From NCBI GenBank assembly GCA_014885115.2, contig WKLE02004844.1:1-16922 (forward strand): a DNA stretch of 16,922 nucleotides, given 5' to 3'. Below, one piece after another: positions 1 through 8,261 of the stretch. Below the pieces are notes generated by a model. That model made no database searches. It had not been told where the DNA came from and saw nothing but the letters and a program-made list of their open reading frames with translations. Each line of letters opens with the position of its first letter. The stretch's first letter is position 1. The position numbers and the translations under genes are program-made. The DNA comes from Asterionellopsis glacialis. Its lineage: Eukaryota > Bacillariophyta > Plagiogrammaphyceae > Rhaphoneidales > Asterionellopsidaceae.

Positions 1-597
1 AACCGGTTGGCTGGGTGGGAGGTATGTCTGGGTCGGGACAATACCGTGCTGCATCTGGAGGTGCTTGGGGAGCGAACTTTCTACTAGCTTCTTGTGGCAG
101 TGAGGGCACTCGGTGGCGCGCCTTCGGCGCTCACGGAAAGTTAGGCCTTCGTTGAGGGTCCGTTTTAGGTACGCCTCAGCGGAGGTCTGGGTACTGATGT
201 ACCCAGGCACAAAGTTCATAGCCTTGGTCTTCTGGGCGTTGGTCTTGAGACCGACGCGCTCGAAAAGTGGTATAAGGCGGTCAAATGCCGCCTGCAACCA
301 ATCCGCATCGCGGGACGCGAGGAGGCCGTCGTCCGCGTAGAAGCAAACAAGTTGCTCACGGGTTTGGACCCCCACCTCGCCCGGCTCAACAATAATGCCG
401 TCGCGCGACAGCGCGTCGAGCCAGTAGCGGACTACAGCGTCGACTACTATGTTGAACAGCGTGGGAGAGACGACCCCGCCCTGGGTCACACCGTTGTGTG
501 CCCGGAACGGGGTACCGTAGTAGCCCGCCTGGCACGCTACTACTTGCTGGGAGTTCCAGAAGTTACTGAGGAGGCGTCGTAGACGGACGCGGTCTCC
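1..597 (-). pseudogene. Reverse transcriptase fragment with YADD motif and C2H2-like zinc finger
   Basis: The minus strand is open from 597 to the window edge (199 codons, no stop). It contains the RT motif QGGVVSPTLFNIVVDA beginning at 483, then the catalytic FYADD box with Y-A-D-D at 339-328, then a thumb-like helix region (WLQAAFDRLIPLFERVGLKT). About 70 residues after YADD comes a C-x2-C-x11-H-x4-H zinc finger (108 down to 46; CPHC ... H ... H). The two aspartates of YADD bind metal in RTs. I recall RT palm domains followed by such a finger from diatom and other algal retroelements; that is memory, not a search result. There is no start codon or N-terminal RT domain, so the copy is presumed inactive even though the remaining frame is undamaged, which suggests a fairly recent insertion. 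Confidence 0.85.
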
Positions 598-600
598 CTA
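1..600 (-). mobile_element. 5'-truncated non-LTR-type retroelement remnant, running off the left edge
   Basis: The first 600 bases are clearly richer in G and C than the AT-rich DNA that follows, and the coding sense lies on the minus strand. Recognisable reverse transcriptase sequence begins abruptly near 597, directly after an in-frame TAG at 600-598, inside the palm domain; upstream motifs that should precede it are absent from 601 onward. Loss of the 5' part with the 3' part retained is the usual outcome of incomplete target-primed reverse transcription. The 3' end of the element and any target-site duplication lie outside the window, so family and insertion age cannot be settled. A fragment broken by later rearrangement is the alternative. 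Confidence 0.75.
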
Positions 601-2271
601 ATATCGTACGTAGTGTAATCAACTTGAAGTAGTGTGTAAAAGAAGGAATTTTCGATTATTGTATTGGTGCACTATTGCCCCTTTACACACACGCGATTTT
701 GTACTTCGATACTAATGCTCTACAGTAGACCTTACAGGTACTTTGTACTGTACCCGTTACAAGTACATGCGCTTTGTATGGAGAACTTTGTATATTTGTA
801 AAAGAGACTTTCGGTATTTTTGAAAACTGCGCTATATATATCTGGCCAACCTTTCATTTTATTAGTATTTTTATGGGCCTCGTCTGGAATCATGGCGGCG
901 GGGGACCCAAGAAGCCGTTTTTGTCGACACACGTGTACCTGGAATATTTATCATTTTTCTGGCACGAAGAAAACGGAGCTGGCCAAGTGTACTTATTGAT
1001 GTTAAAGGCAAGTACGTATATATGTAAGCCCTATATTTTTCTATGTGAAAAAGTCGATCCAGCTACAAAAAAATTGAACATGGAGGATACACTGGTACAG
1101 GTACAGTACATACAATAATGGGTTGTACAGGTATAAAAACTAGAGTACCAGGTATAGGCAATACCGTACACTGTACCAGTGATAATTTTTTTTACAATGT
1201 TGATCGTAAGTAGGTATTATTCCTTTAAAATCATCTTCTACTGTTGATGGAATAAAGGAACACCAAAGAAAAGAATTTACTATCTATACAGAACTTTCGT
1301 AAACGAAATAGAAAGATACCTGTATATCCTCATATTTCATGTCAAGTATTATTCGTTCTACATAAAGTCATTTTTACTACTGAAAATACCTATTGCCCTC
1401 GTCCGTCCGTTCAGGATCAATATTGTGAAATACAGGTACACACTTTTTAAAAAACGACATATTCAGAGATATAGGCTCTTCTGCTACTGGCAGAAGCGGA
1501 TTCTTCTTATTTCTTTTCTGTTGAACCCTACTCATCTGTAGGTCCTATTCCTAATAACTTGCGCTGACCGTAGGAAATAATACCTTGTATATGTTGACTA
1601 ATTTAATCATCACCCATCCAGTAGAATTCTTACTTATACCATTCTTAAAGTATTCTGAAGATCCAGAGCACTGTGGTATCTGTAGAGGTAATATGCCCTG
1701 TACCTGTACATATCTGTACAAGGTTCAAGTTCTGTACTGTAAAGGTCAAATCTGGTAGTAGCCCTCGTCTTCGAGTAGGACTATTTTTTCTAATCACGTT
1801 TCTCCCGTCTCTCCATCTCGGAGTTTCTCTCATTTCAGTCTCAGCACCGATGATTGGGACTCAGATTAAGACAGCTGTACATAGGGGACCTACAGACCTT
1901 TTTACAGGCGGTAGATCACACATGGTATTCCTACCAGGTTGCTAGAGGACTAGTCTCTAGAGAGGGTCCCAATAATAAGTGACACACAGATCATCTCTAT
2001 CTAGGCTCAAAGGACTACATCTCATAAGGTTCTCTAATACTCTTGGAATAACACTGATTGTAGCCTAATTCGAATTCACCTCACCTGTGTAAAGGTATCT
2101 CTTGGACTGTCGATTGCCCTGACGTGATTTTCAATTCTCTGAAATATCTAGATAATCAATCTAGACAGACCTCAAACTTTCGGAGACAAAGGTTTTCGGA
2201 ACTGTAATGACAACGAGTGAATCTACTAGAGAAAGGGATACATTAAATCAAAGTAAAGTGGTTGCTTGAAC
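601..2271. other. Intergenic region, AT-rich, GTAC-dense, no supported gene
   Basis: I see no convincing coding region, tRNA or rRNA here. Short open frames exist on both strands but have low-complexity, hydrophobic translations without recognisable domains. About twenty GTAC tetramers occur, many in longer words such as TACAGGTAC and TACCAGGTA, in clusters at 737-764, 1093-1178 and 1694-1738. A small hairpin (TCTAGAT / ATCTAGA, 2147-2165) lies about 107 bases before the next start codon. A short stretch at 891-995 has a faint resemblance to a BED-type zinc finger with a stop in it. The right end should hold the promoter of the gene starting at 2272. Confidence 0.6.
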
Positions 2272-3462
2272 ATGCAGCAAGCTACACGAGAAGACGGTGG
2301 CGGCAGTGGCAGCAGGAAGGATTTTCCATCTAATCGTTCCGAAGGCAATTTCAGTCGATATTCGAATCCTGTTTCAAAGGCGTCTTCACCTTTACCCAGC
2401 ACTATTCACGAAAATGAAGGGGCGAAGCAGCTTCGTACTATGCGTCGTTCCTCGGATGTGTATGATGTTTCACAAATGAAAAAAATTTCGGAAGAGCTTC
2501 AAAATGGCCATCGTCAGAATTTTCCGCAGCCGCAACAACAGATGCCCTCGAAACGACCCCCCGGTATGTCAAAATTCCCTAGCAAGCCTGCCACGGGTGT
2601 CAAACGCACTGTGTCTACTCCTGTCCGACGCAGTTCGTCTGTAGAAGATGTTAATGCAATACAGAAGAAAGAATTGGCAATGCGCAGGTCACGAAAAAAT
2701 GTACCCTCGGCGAAAGGGCGGAAACCTATGCAATTTTTTATGCGTCGTTACACCGACGAGGACGAACAGGATCTAGTCAAGCAACAAACCTCAAAGACAA
2801 GGGAACTTCAATCAGCATCCATGAAACGTACACCAGATGATAAATCGGGCAATGCGAAGCCAGACGCATCTTCCGTGTTGCCTGAACGAGCTGAGAAACG
2901 TCCCAGTATGACAACGGTGCATGAGGATTTCTTGCTACAATGCCGAAACATTGCAAGTCAAGCTCGTCAATTGACTAAACAGGATTCGGACAAGCAAATG
3001 ACGACAGAAGAAATTGAGAAAAGCATGATTCGATACTCCAAAGGCCGTCGCCACCATGCCGGGGAAGCTTTACATCGTCCACACTCTGAACAAGAGCTTA
3101 TGCAAATTGCGGCCTCTAAATCTGGTGGTGGATCAAGATTGTCTGGAGTGGACCTTCGCAACGGCGTCGGTAGTGGTAGTAGCGGTCCCAGTGGAAATGC
3201 TCAGTGGGGAGCTCCTGAAGAAGCGAGGAAATTACCCTCTGGTACGGAGAATCCCTTTTTAGCAAAGTGGCGCAATCCGTTTTCGGGTAACAAAACCGCC
3301 GAACAGGAGCAACAACAACCTCCAGGAGTGGCTGGTATGCCATCGTCGGCGGCTAGAGCCAGTCCCAACTTGGGGAATATCAAACCCATGGCTAGGAAAC
3401 CGGGGAGGAGCAGTTCCGTGGGAGGCGTAAGTGATAAATTGTCAAATATGAAACTCAATTAA
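2272..3462 (+). CDS. Uncharacterised basic, disordered Ser/Arg/Lys-rich protein (396 aa)
   Basis: This is a single open exon of 397 codons. The first ATG is at 2272; in-frame TAA at 2254-2256 precedes it and a TTG at 2266 is not a plausible eukaryotic start. I do not recognise the protein. It is rich in Ser, Arg, Lys, Gln and Pro and looks disordered throughout, with no membrane segment or signal peptide. A motif recurs three times: RRSSDVYDV (58-66), RRSSSVEDV (119-127) and GRSSSVGGV (378-386); the first two are followed five or six residues later by KK. These are R-R-x-S-type sites for basophilic kinases. A related element, MRRYTDEDEQDL, lies near 157, and a possible helix spans about 215-260. 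A Gly/Ser-rich linker (about 284-310) precedes the C-terminal part. A phospho-regulated scaffold is a guess only. It stands alone, with ENY2 more than 1 kb downstream. Confidence 0.8.
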   Translation: MQQATREDGGGSGSRKDFPSNRSEGNFSRYSNPVSKASSPLPSTIHENEGAKQLRTMRRSSDVYDVSQMKKISEELQNGHRQNFPQPQQQMPSKRPPGMSKFPSKPATGVKRTVSTPVRRSSSVEDVNAIQKKELAMRRSRKNVPSAKGRKPMQFFMRRYTDEDEQDLVKQQTSKTRELQSASMKRTPDDKSGNAKPDASSVLPERAEKRPSMTTVHEDFLLQCRNIASQARQLTKQDSDKQMTTEEIEKSMIRYSKGRRHHAGEALHRPHSEQELMQIAASKSGGGSRLSGVDLRNGVGSGSSGPSGNAQWGAPEEARKLPSGTENPFLAKWRNPFSGNKTAEQEQQQPPGVAGMPSSAARASPNLGNIKPMARKPGRSSSVGGVSDKLSNMKLN

Positions 3463-3540
3463 TCCCCTACAATTACAAATTGCAGCATCCCGGATAGAAT
3501 GTGTTCAGGGGTGCCGTATACCAACCATACAGCTTGCAAC

Positions 3541-3563
3541 ATCTTTCATACAATATGAAAGAT
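3541..3563. other. Perfect 10-bp hairpin with 3-nt loop, 3' of the 396-aa gene
   Basis: ATCTTTCATA (3541-3550) and TATGAAAGAT (3554-3563) are exact reverse complements separated by CAA. It lies 78 bases after the stop codon at 3460-3462, so it probably falls in the 3' UTR or at the 3' processing site. It is not followed by a U-run of bacterial terminator type. Its role is unknown; mRNA stability or 3'-end formation are possibilities. Confidence 0.55.
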
Positions 3564-4218
3564 TAAATGAAAGTAGAGCTTTCCTGGCATTTGAAACTTA
3601 ACAAAGTCCGACACATCATTATGCATTTTTACTAATTGATTTGTCGTTAGCCTAATATTTAGATATAGAACAATTCAAACTACTGTTCCTTTGTAGTTTG
3701 CTTTTCCTACCTGGTTGGTCATCATAATTCATTCAAATGCCGAAACAAAAAACTGTTTTTAACCAAATGGCTGTTTAGGTAATTCAATTCTGACGGGTGT
3801 AAAGTGATGACAAGTAAGCGTATTACAAATATAAAATAAAACACAAAATATATGACAAAGATAATCTGAAGCAGTGAATGAGCGGAACTTGCAGTTGGTC
3901 CATGATCTGGTCTGCCCCTCAGCCGAAGCATAGGGGACACATCATAGACTTTCCGTTAAATAGAATTCCTACTTATGTACATTATGGTACAGTTTATGGC
4001 ACTGTACCTTTTGAAACGCCAATTTCATCTAATTTTTTTAATAAGGTACTCGAGTAGACCCGCCTATCTAACATTCATGTCAGTCTTGATCAATATGTGA
4101 TAAATATATTTCGTTCAGATAAATGATTTAACCAAAAATAGGTCATTACTACTTCTTACGTGATATCCCACGTAGATATCAATCGAACATCATTTGGTAA
4201 TTAGTAGTTATTACCACG

Positions 4219-4343
4219 TACCTGGTACCTGGTAATGGTGCTTTTGAGACACTACGAGACAACTTCTTTACCTGCCTGGGGTAGGACTCGGATAAAAGTC
4301 CAAAGAAACAAAAGAGTTTTCGTCCTGTACCAGGTACCAGGTA
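4219..4343. repeat. 16-bp inverted repeat made of doubled 7-mers, upstream of ENY2
   Basis: TACCTGGTACCTGGTA (4219-4234) is the exact reverse complement of TACCAGGTACCAGGTA (4328-4343). The arms are 93 bases apart. Each arm is itself two tandem copies of a 7-mer (TACCTGG or TACCAGG) plus TA. The right arm ends 206 bases before the ENY2 start codon, so a promoter role is possible. Similar words (TACCAGGTA, TACAGGTAC) occur singly elsewhere in the intergenic DNA. Confidence 0.7.
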
Positions 4344-4549
4344 TTTTGTGAAGCATTACCTGTGTACCGGTACGACCCCCGGGGGCTGGGCTGCACTGTA
4401 GACTTTTGATCAAAAAAATCCCGACACAACGATAGACACGGGAGAAGTTCCTCTGCAGCGTTCCCCGACATCTGACTTCCGAGGAGTACAACTGCACCAG
4501 TAAAAATTGAAAACGAAGACCCTGAAGACAAGAAGATTCAAAAGCCACG

Positions 4550-5136
4550 ATGAACACAAAGTAAGTGACGACGGAACAGTTGGATTCTGTTACAGGGTCT
4601 AGCTTCAGTTTATCGTCGATGAAATGCGAGTGAAGAGAATGTGCCCATTGAAAGAATCTGGTTTTCACCCGTCAAATATACTTATTTTTAATTGCTTACT
4701 TTCCCTGCAGACAGCAGCCACACGGTGTAAGTCACATAAGCAATACTTCTGAAAGAATAGACGAGGAGCGAAATGAATTTGTGAAGCATCTGCAGGAGAC
4801 TGGAGAAATGGATCAGTAAGTACACCACAAAGACAGGGTTCTGCTTTCGTGACCGAATATGATTACCAATTGCTAACTCCGATCTTTCCATGTTATAGAT
4901 TAAAACAACACTTGACAGCAAAACTAGTCGACTGTGGTTGGTTTGATGAAATGAAGGAAGTGGCTCAAGAAGTTGTTAGAGACCGAGGAGGTGTCACAAA
5001 TATAACTGTTGATGAATTGGTCGCTGAACTTGTTTCGCGTGGGAAGCAATCGGTTCCATCACAAGTAAAGAGCGATATGTCAACGCAATTGCGAGATCTT
5101 TTGGAGAAAAAACCAAAAGATGAATTTTTGGGATAG
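4550..5136 (+). CDS. ENY2: ENY2/Sus1, transcription and mRNA export factor (SAGA DUB module / TREX-2)
   Basis: ENY2/Sus1 is a small all-helical nuclear protein shared by the SAGA histone-deubiquitinating module and the TREX-2 mRNA export complex at nuclear pores. Three exons join in frame: 4550-4560, 4711-4815 and 4899-5136, giving 117 residues. Introns are 4561-4710 (150 nt, GTAAGT...GCAG) and 4816-4898 (83 nt, GTAAGT...ATAG, with a good branch site TGCTAAC at 4871-4877). The match to animal ENY2 is strong: QETGEMDQLKQHLTAKLVDC followed by GW (residues 32-53), then ITVDELVAEL (73-82) and SVPSQVK (90-96), lining up with human [30 protein letters not shown] and LVPDSVK. The first exon has only 11 nt and codes MNTK. 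The N-terminus is about 20 residues longer than the conserved core. The gene is convergent with mTERF, 125 bases away. Identification is firm; exon 1 is inferred from phase and splice sites. Confidence 0.93.
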
Positions 5137-5261
5137 ATTATTCCAGTATTCGTCTTCATGTCGATTTCATGCGTTTGCGTAACGGAGGAAATTTTTTGAC
5201 CATTGGTGTAGAAAAAAAACATATTTTACATGCTTTCTCTCCCCTCTTGTATGTACGTATC

Positions 5262-7322
5262 TTATTGGTTGGGTGTCCGAGGCGATCTACTCCAGTGAAC
5301 TACTCGGCCCGATCGTTCCTCATTTGATGGAGGTAGACTTTTTTCAATAACTGCAGGCAATTGATCAGTCAATTTTACATTTTTTACTTCCTTCTGGACA
5401 GATTTTCGTGGGTCATCAAATCCTGGTGACTTCTTTAGGCGTTGTGCTCTATTCTTTAGCCAAGTATTGAACTTATCGTCCTTCATTGGAATTCCAATTG
5501 TGATTCCACTCGGATGTCCGCCGCTATCTTTCAAAAGTATCATGCGAGGTCGAAGCCTCTTATCTAGTGAGTATCCTAGCAACGTTGGTAGGGTGGTGAC
5601 GGCCTTGCGCAGTTGGTCCTTATCATTGTCAAATGCTTCTAGAAGATAATCAATTTTAGGTCTTAGATTTGAGTCAACCCCACAAAGTATTAGTGTTGGC
5701 ATGCCTGATAACACCTTCCGAAGCTCGATATTTGATAATGATAACGATTCACGTAAGAAATCCACTTTGCCCTTGACAGTGACATCCGTGTTTAGGCTGA
5801 ATACTTGTGGAGCTTGATACAATACCCTTTTCACTTCGGACGCTTCCATTTGGAGTTCATAACGCAAGTATCCGACCATGTGCTTAATCTTTGAAAGTGA
5901 ATTGCTGAACAGACGAGGAAACTTTAACACAATGTTCCGTACCTCCAAATGACTAAAACCTAACTCAGCCACAAAGTAACGTGTGATTGGGGAGATGGTA
6001 GCCTCCAAGTTATAGTCCACGATCTGAGGATATTTCATCAACATTTTCGTGAGCTGTGAAGGTTCCATATGCAAAGTCATGATAAAGAAGAAAATAAGTT
6101 TTGGCCGCAAGTTGTCGTCTAAACTGTAGAGTAACAAGCGTGGGTTTTTCTGTACAATCATACGAAGCTTTTCAAGTGGAATCTTCATTTCACGAAGAAG
6201 AAATTGCATCCGTGGTACAAGACCTGTGTCGACACCTGCTGCAAGGAGTTTTGGTTCTGAAACGAATAAGGTTCGCATTTCTTCAGTATTATATCCCATG
6301 AGTTTCGAAAAAAAGTTCAGCTTGGATTTGAGATTTGACATGGCATAACTAAGAATCGAGGGGTATTTGGTCACTATTCCACGGAGTTCTTCCTTGCTCA
6401 AATCAAGAGCACGAACAAAAAATAAAATCTTTGGTGCAAGATTCTTATCAGCACTCTTCGTCAAGATGGCAGGGTGACGTTCCACAATGGTACAAATGTC
6501 GTCTTCACTTAGATTCATTGTCCGTTGGAGTAAATCGACCTTGTGCCTAAGAGCATTTGCAGTCATTCCCAATATAGATCCTGTCTCATACGTAATTTTC
6601 CACATGGCCTCTTCGGACATGCCAAGTTCATTCTTGAGATAAAAGTAGGCAATGTTGGAAGATGCCGTCAATAGTTCTAAATTGTCTAACGTAATATTAT
6701 ACACAGGCACTGGATCATGAGATTTAACAGTTGTAGTTGTATTGAGTAACATTTCCATCAGAACGCTATCGTCTACTTCTTCATCCATATTATCTTCTAG
6801 TTCCCAAAAGACATCTTCTGCAAAATCCTCATTTTGATCGTCATCAAGATCAATCACTTCATCGAGATTAAATTCAGTTGTCGCATTCAGATTGGAGTCA
6901 TTTACTTGTGGCGCCTTTTTTTTAATTGTATTCTCGATATCGGCTACTGGATCCTTGACAAGGAACCGTCTACCATATTGTTCAACTTCGATCGAATTCC
7001 CAGAGGAGCAGTCTTCCTCCTTTTCCAGAATTGCATCAATATCGACTTTACTGATTTCTTCAGATTTTTTACGACGGCCATATAGAATTGAGTAGTTTCG
7101 TTGGCGTCGATAGAGGTCTGGAGTAAAAGGCATTCTTGCCCCTCGCATAGCAAAGGACGCACTTGCAAAGAAACTGTGGCGTGTACTTGATGTATCAAAA
7201 AAGCGAATCAGACAACAACACCCAGCGAAGAATATCTTAATAATGGAACCTATCGACGAGAATCTAAATGTTGGCATTCGACTTCTTCGAAGTATGCGAT
7301 TATTCTCGTGGTTAATCATCAT
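5262..7322 (-). CDS. mTERF-family organellar nucleic-acid-binding protein, probably plastid-targeted
   Basis: mTERF proteins bind organellar DNA or RNA and act in transcription termination, RNA processing or translation. This intronless 686-residue protein has about ten mTERF repeats between roughly 230 and 600, each with the pattern L-x2-[IV]-[VL]-x3-P-x-[IL]-[LF]; examples are ELRGIVTKYPSIL (312-324), QLTKMLMKYPQIV (423-435) and EVRNIVLKFPRLF (460-472), spaced about 37 residues apart. An acidic linker (about 152-183) precedes them. There are three candidate starts: 7322, 7319 and the Met at residue 16 (7277). Starting at 7277 gives a tidier signal peptide: basic MPTFRF, a hydrophobic stretch 24-42, then FFASASFAMRG, where SAS|FAM resembles the diatom ASAFAP cleavage motif with Phe at +1, followed by a basic Arg-rich segment. 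Plastid targeting is therefore inferred; mitochondrial is the alternative. A CACGTG box sits at 7327-7332, right before the first ATG. The C-terminal 85 residues are a basic tail. Confidence 0.92.
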   Translation of the reverse strand: MMINHENNRILRRSRMPTFRFSSIGSIIKIFFAGCCCLIRFFDTSSTRHSFFASASFAMRGARMPFTPDLYRRQRNYSILYGRRKKSEEISKVDIDAILEKEEDCSSGNSIEVEQYGRRFLVKDPVADIENTIKKKAPQVNDSNLNATTEFNLDEVIDLDDDQNEDFAEDVFWELEDNMDEEVDDSVLMEMLLNTTTTVKSHDPVPVYNITLDNLELLTASSNIAYFYLKNELGMSEEAMWKITYETGSILGMTANALRHKVDLLQRTMNLSEDDICTIVERHPAILTKSADKNLAPKILFFVRALDLSKEELRGIVTKYPSILSYAMSNLKSKLNFFSKLMGYNTEEMRTLFVSEPKLLAAGVDTGLVPRMQFLLREMKIPLEKLRMIVQKNPRLLLYSLDDNLRPKLIFFFIMTLHMEPSQLTKMLMKYPQIVDYNLEATISPITRYFVAELGFSHLEVRNIVLKFPRLFSNSLSKIKHMVGYLRYELQMEASEVKRVLYQAPQVFSLNTDVTVKGKVDFLRESLSLSNIELRKVLSGMPTLILCGVDSNLRPKIDYLLEAFDNDKDQLRKAVTTLPTLLGYSLDKRLRPRMILLKDSGGHPSGITIGIPMKDDKFNTWLKNRAQRLKKSPGFDDPRKSVQKEVKNVKLTDQLPAVIEKSLPPSNEERSGRVVHWSRSPRTPNQ

Positions 7323-8261
7323 GGGTCACGTGTTATCACGCTTCGTGTAATCGTTCTATCATTCACGCCCATCGCCGAGTTCCGACAAAGAGGACAACTG
7401 GCATTTTCTGTCCCAAACATCAAAAAATACTATGTACAAACAATCTATTTTGTCGTATGTACAGACCGTTCCGTACGAGCTTAGTATGGTACGACGGCCA
7501 GAAGTCAAGAGCTGGCCATGGAAGTTGAGGATGATATCCTTGACCTTAATTATTATCGAAGACTATATGAAGACAAACGCGAGATGCGACAGATACCATG
7601 GAAAGGTCTTCAGTCTTCATGCTGAACTAATAATATCATGTAAAGTAATTTTGCTGTTCACAAATCACAAAGTCTTGTCTCTATGAAATGAAAAGTGTTA
7701 CATCAACATTACATTATCCTAAAACTATGAATATCAGATAGTTTCTAATTTGCTTTTCCAAAATTTCACAGACAGTAAAGAATAGGGCGGGAGGACGAAT
7801 GTGCTGTTGCTTCATTTGATGTTTGGACATACTGAAACACATTAAGAACTAGTTTTGGAAATGTATGATATCCCATGTCTGAATCGGATTTCTGTACCTT
7901 CCATAGATTTCTATAAAACAGAATGGAATCAAAAATACTTAAAGTGTTTCTTGATTTTGCAAAGGGACCAATAACCAAGAAAATGATCATACATACGGAT
8001 TACTACCCACAGTCGAGGGAATGCGAGGATAACTATGCATAATCCCAATACAACTAAAATAAATGGTACAAATCAATTTTAGAAAAGATACCTAGAAAAT
8101 ATTTGAATGACATTGTTAATGAAATGTTTTATCACTCCCATTTGCAAGGGTTTTTTTAAAAATTGTACTTTTTGTTTCAATAGGACTTTTTTAATTCTCC
8201 ATGAGAGATGTGAGATCAGCACAGAAACGGACGTCATCGAAACCAAATATTCAATTTCTTT
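7323..8261. other. Intergenic region between mTERF and TIM10, with one uncertain small ORF
   Basis: The left end should hold the mTERF promoter and the right end the TIM10 3' UTR. Apart from the 35-codon frame at 7518-7625 I see no supported gene. GTAC words cluster again at 7433-7493. Open frames at 7432-7686 (+) and 7766-7990 (-) have unremarkable translations and look like chance frames. Confidence 0.55.
7518..7625 (+). CDS. Possible small ORF or lone exon remnant (35 codons)
   Basis: ATG at 7518 opens a 35-residue frame ending in TGA at 7623-7625. The translation is charged and protein-like (MEVEDDILDLNYYRRLYEDK, then REMRQIPWKGLQSSC), unlike the low-complexity output of most chance frames here. 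It sits in the intergenic space 195 bases upstream of, and divergent from, the mTERF start. No in-frame continuation through a plausible GT-AG intron was found. I do not recognise it. It could be a short peptide gene, an upstream exon whose partner I missed, a decayed gene or chance. Confidence 0.3.
   Translation: MEVEDDILDLNYYRRLYEDKREMRQIPWKGLQSSC

Larger units (their letters stand above)
3463..4549. other. Intergenic region with hairpins and a GTAC-rich inverted repeat
   Basis: No gene is supported. The first part should hold the 3' UTR of the upstream gene and includes a perfect 10-bp hairpin at 3541-3563. A second hairpin has 8-bp arms CAAACTAC (3676-3683) and GTAGTTTG (3693-3700) with a 9-nt loop. 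GTAC words recur near 3977-4046, and a 16-bp inverted repeat spans 4219-4343. The right end is the presumed promoter and leader of ENY2. A 138-codon minus-strand open frame at 4252-4668 overlaps ENY2 exon 1 and intron 1 and has no recognisable content. Confidence 0.6.

Noticed and set aside
774..1118. 114-codon plus-strand open frame in the left intergenic region
   Set aside because: Hydrophobic, low-complexity translation without any family resemblance; the only suggestive signal here is in a different frame and is listed as a weak finding.
1722..1735. GGTTCAAGTTC-like stretch resembling a tRNA T-loop
   Set aside because: No matching acceptor, D or anticodon stems could be placed around it.
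606..1900. GTAC cores as copper-response (CRR1/SBP) sites
   Set aside because: The tetramer alone is too short, and SBP-type regulation is established in green algae and plants, not in the lineage suggested here.
1853..1973. ATTGGGAC ... GTCCCAAT as terminal inverted repeats of a small transposon
   Set aside because: Only 8 bp match, no flanking target duplication is evident and the interior has no transposon-like content.
4141..4190. Imperfect direct repeat ACGTGATATC / ACGTAGATATC
   Set aside because: Short, mismatched and not repeated elsewhere in the window, so chance in AT-rich DNA is adequate.
4252..4668. 138-codon minus-strand open frame across ENY2 exon 1 and intron 1
   Set aside because: The translation has no recognisable domain or plausible composition, and the plus strand here is explained by the ENY2 promoter, 11-nt exon and first intron.
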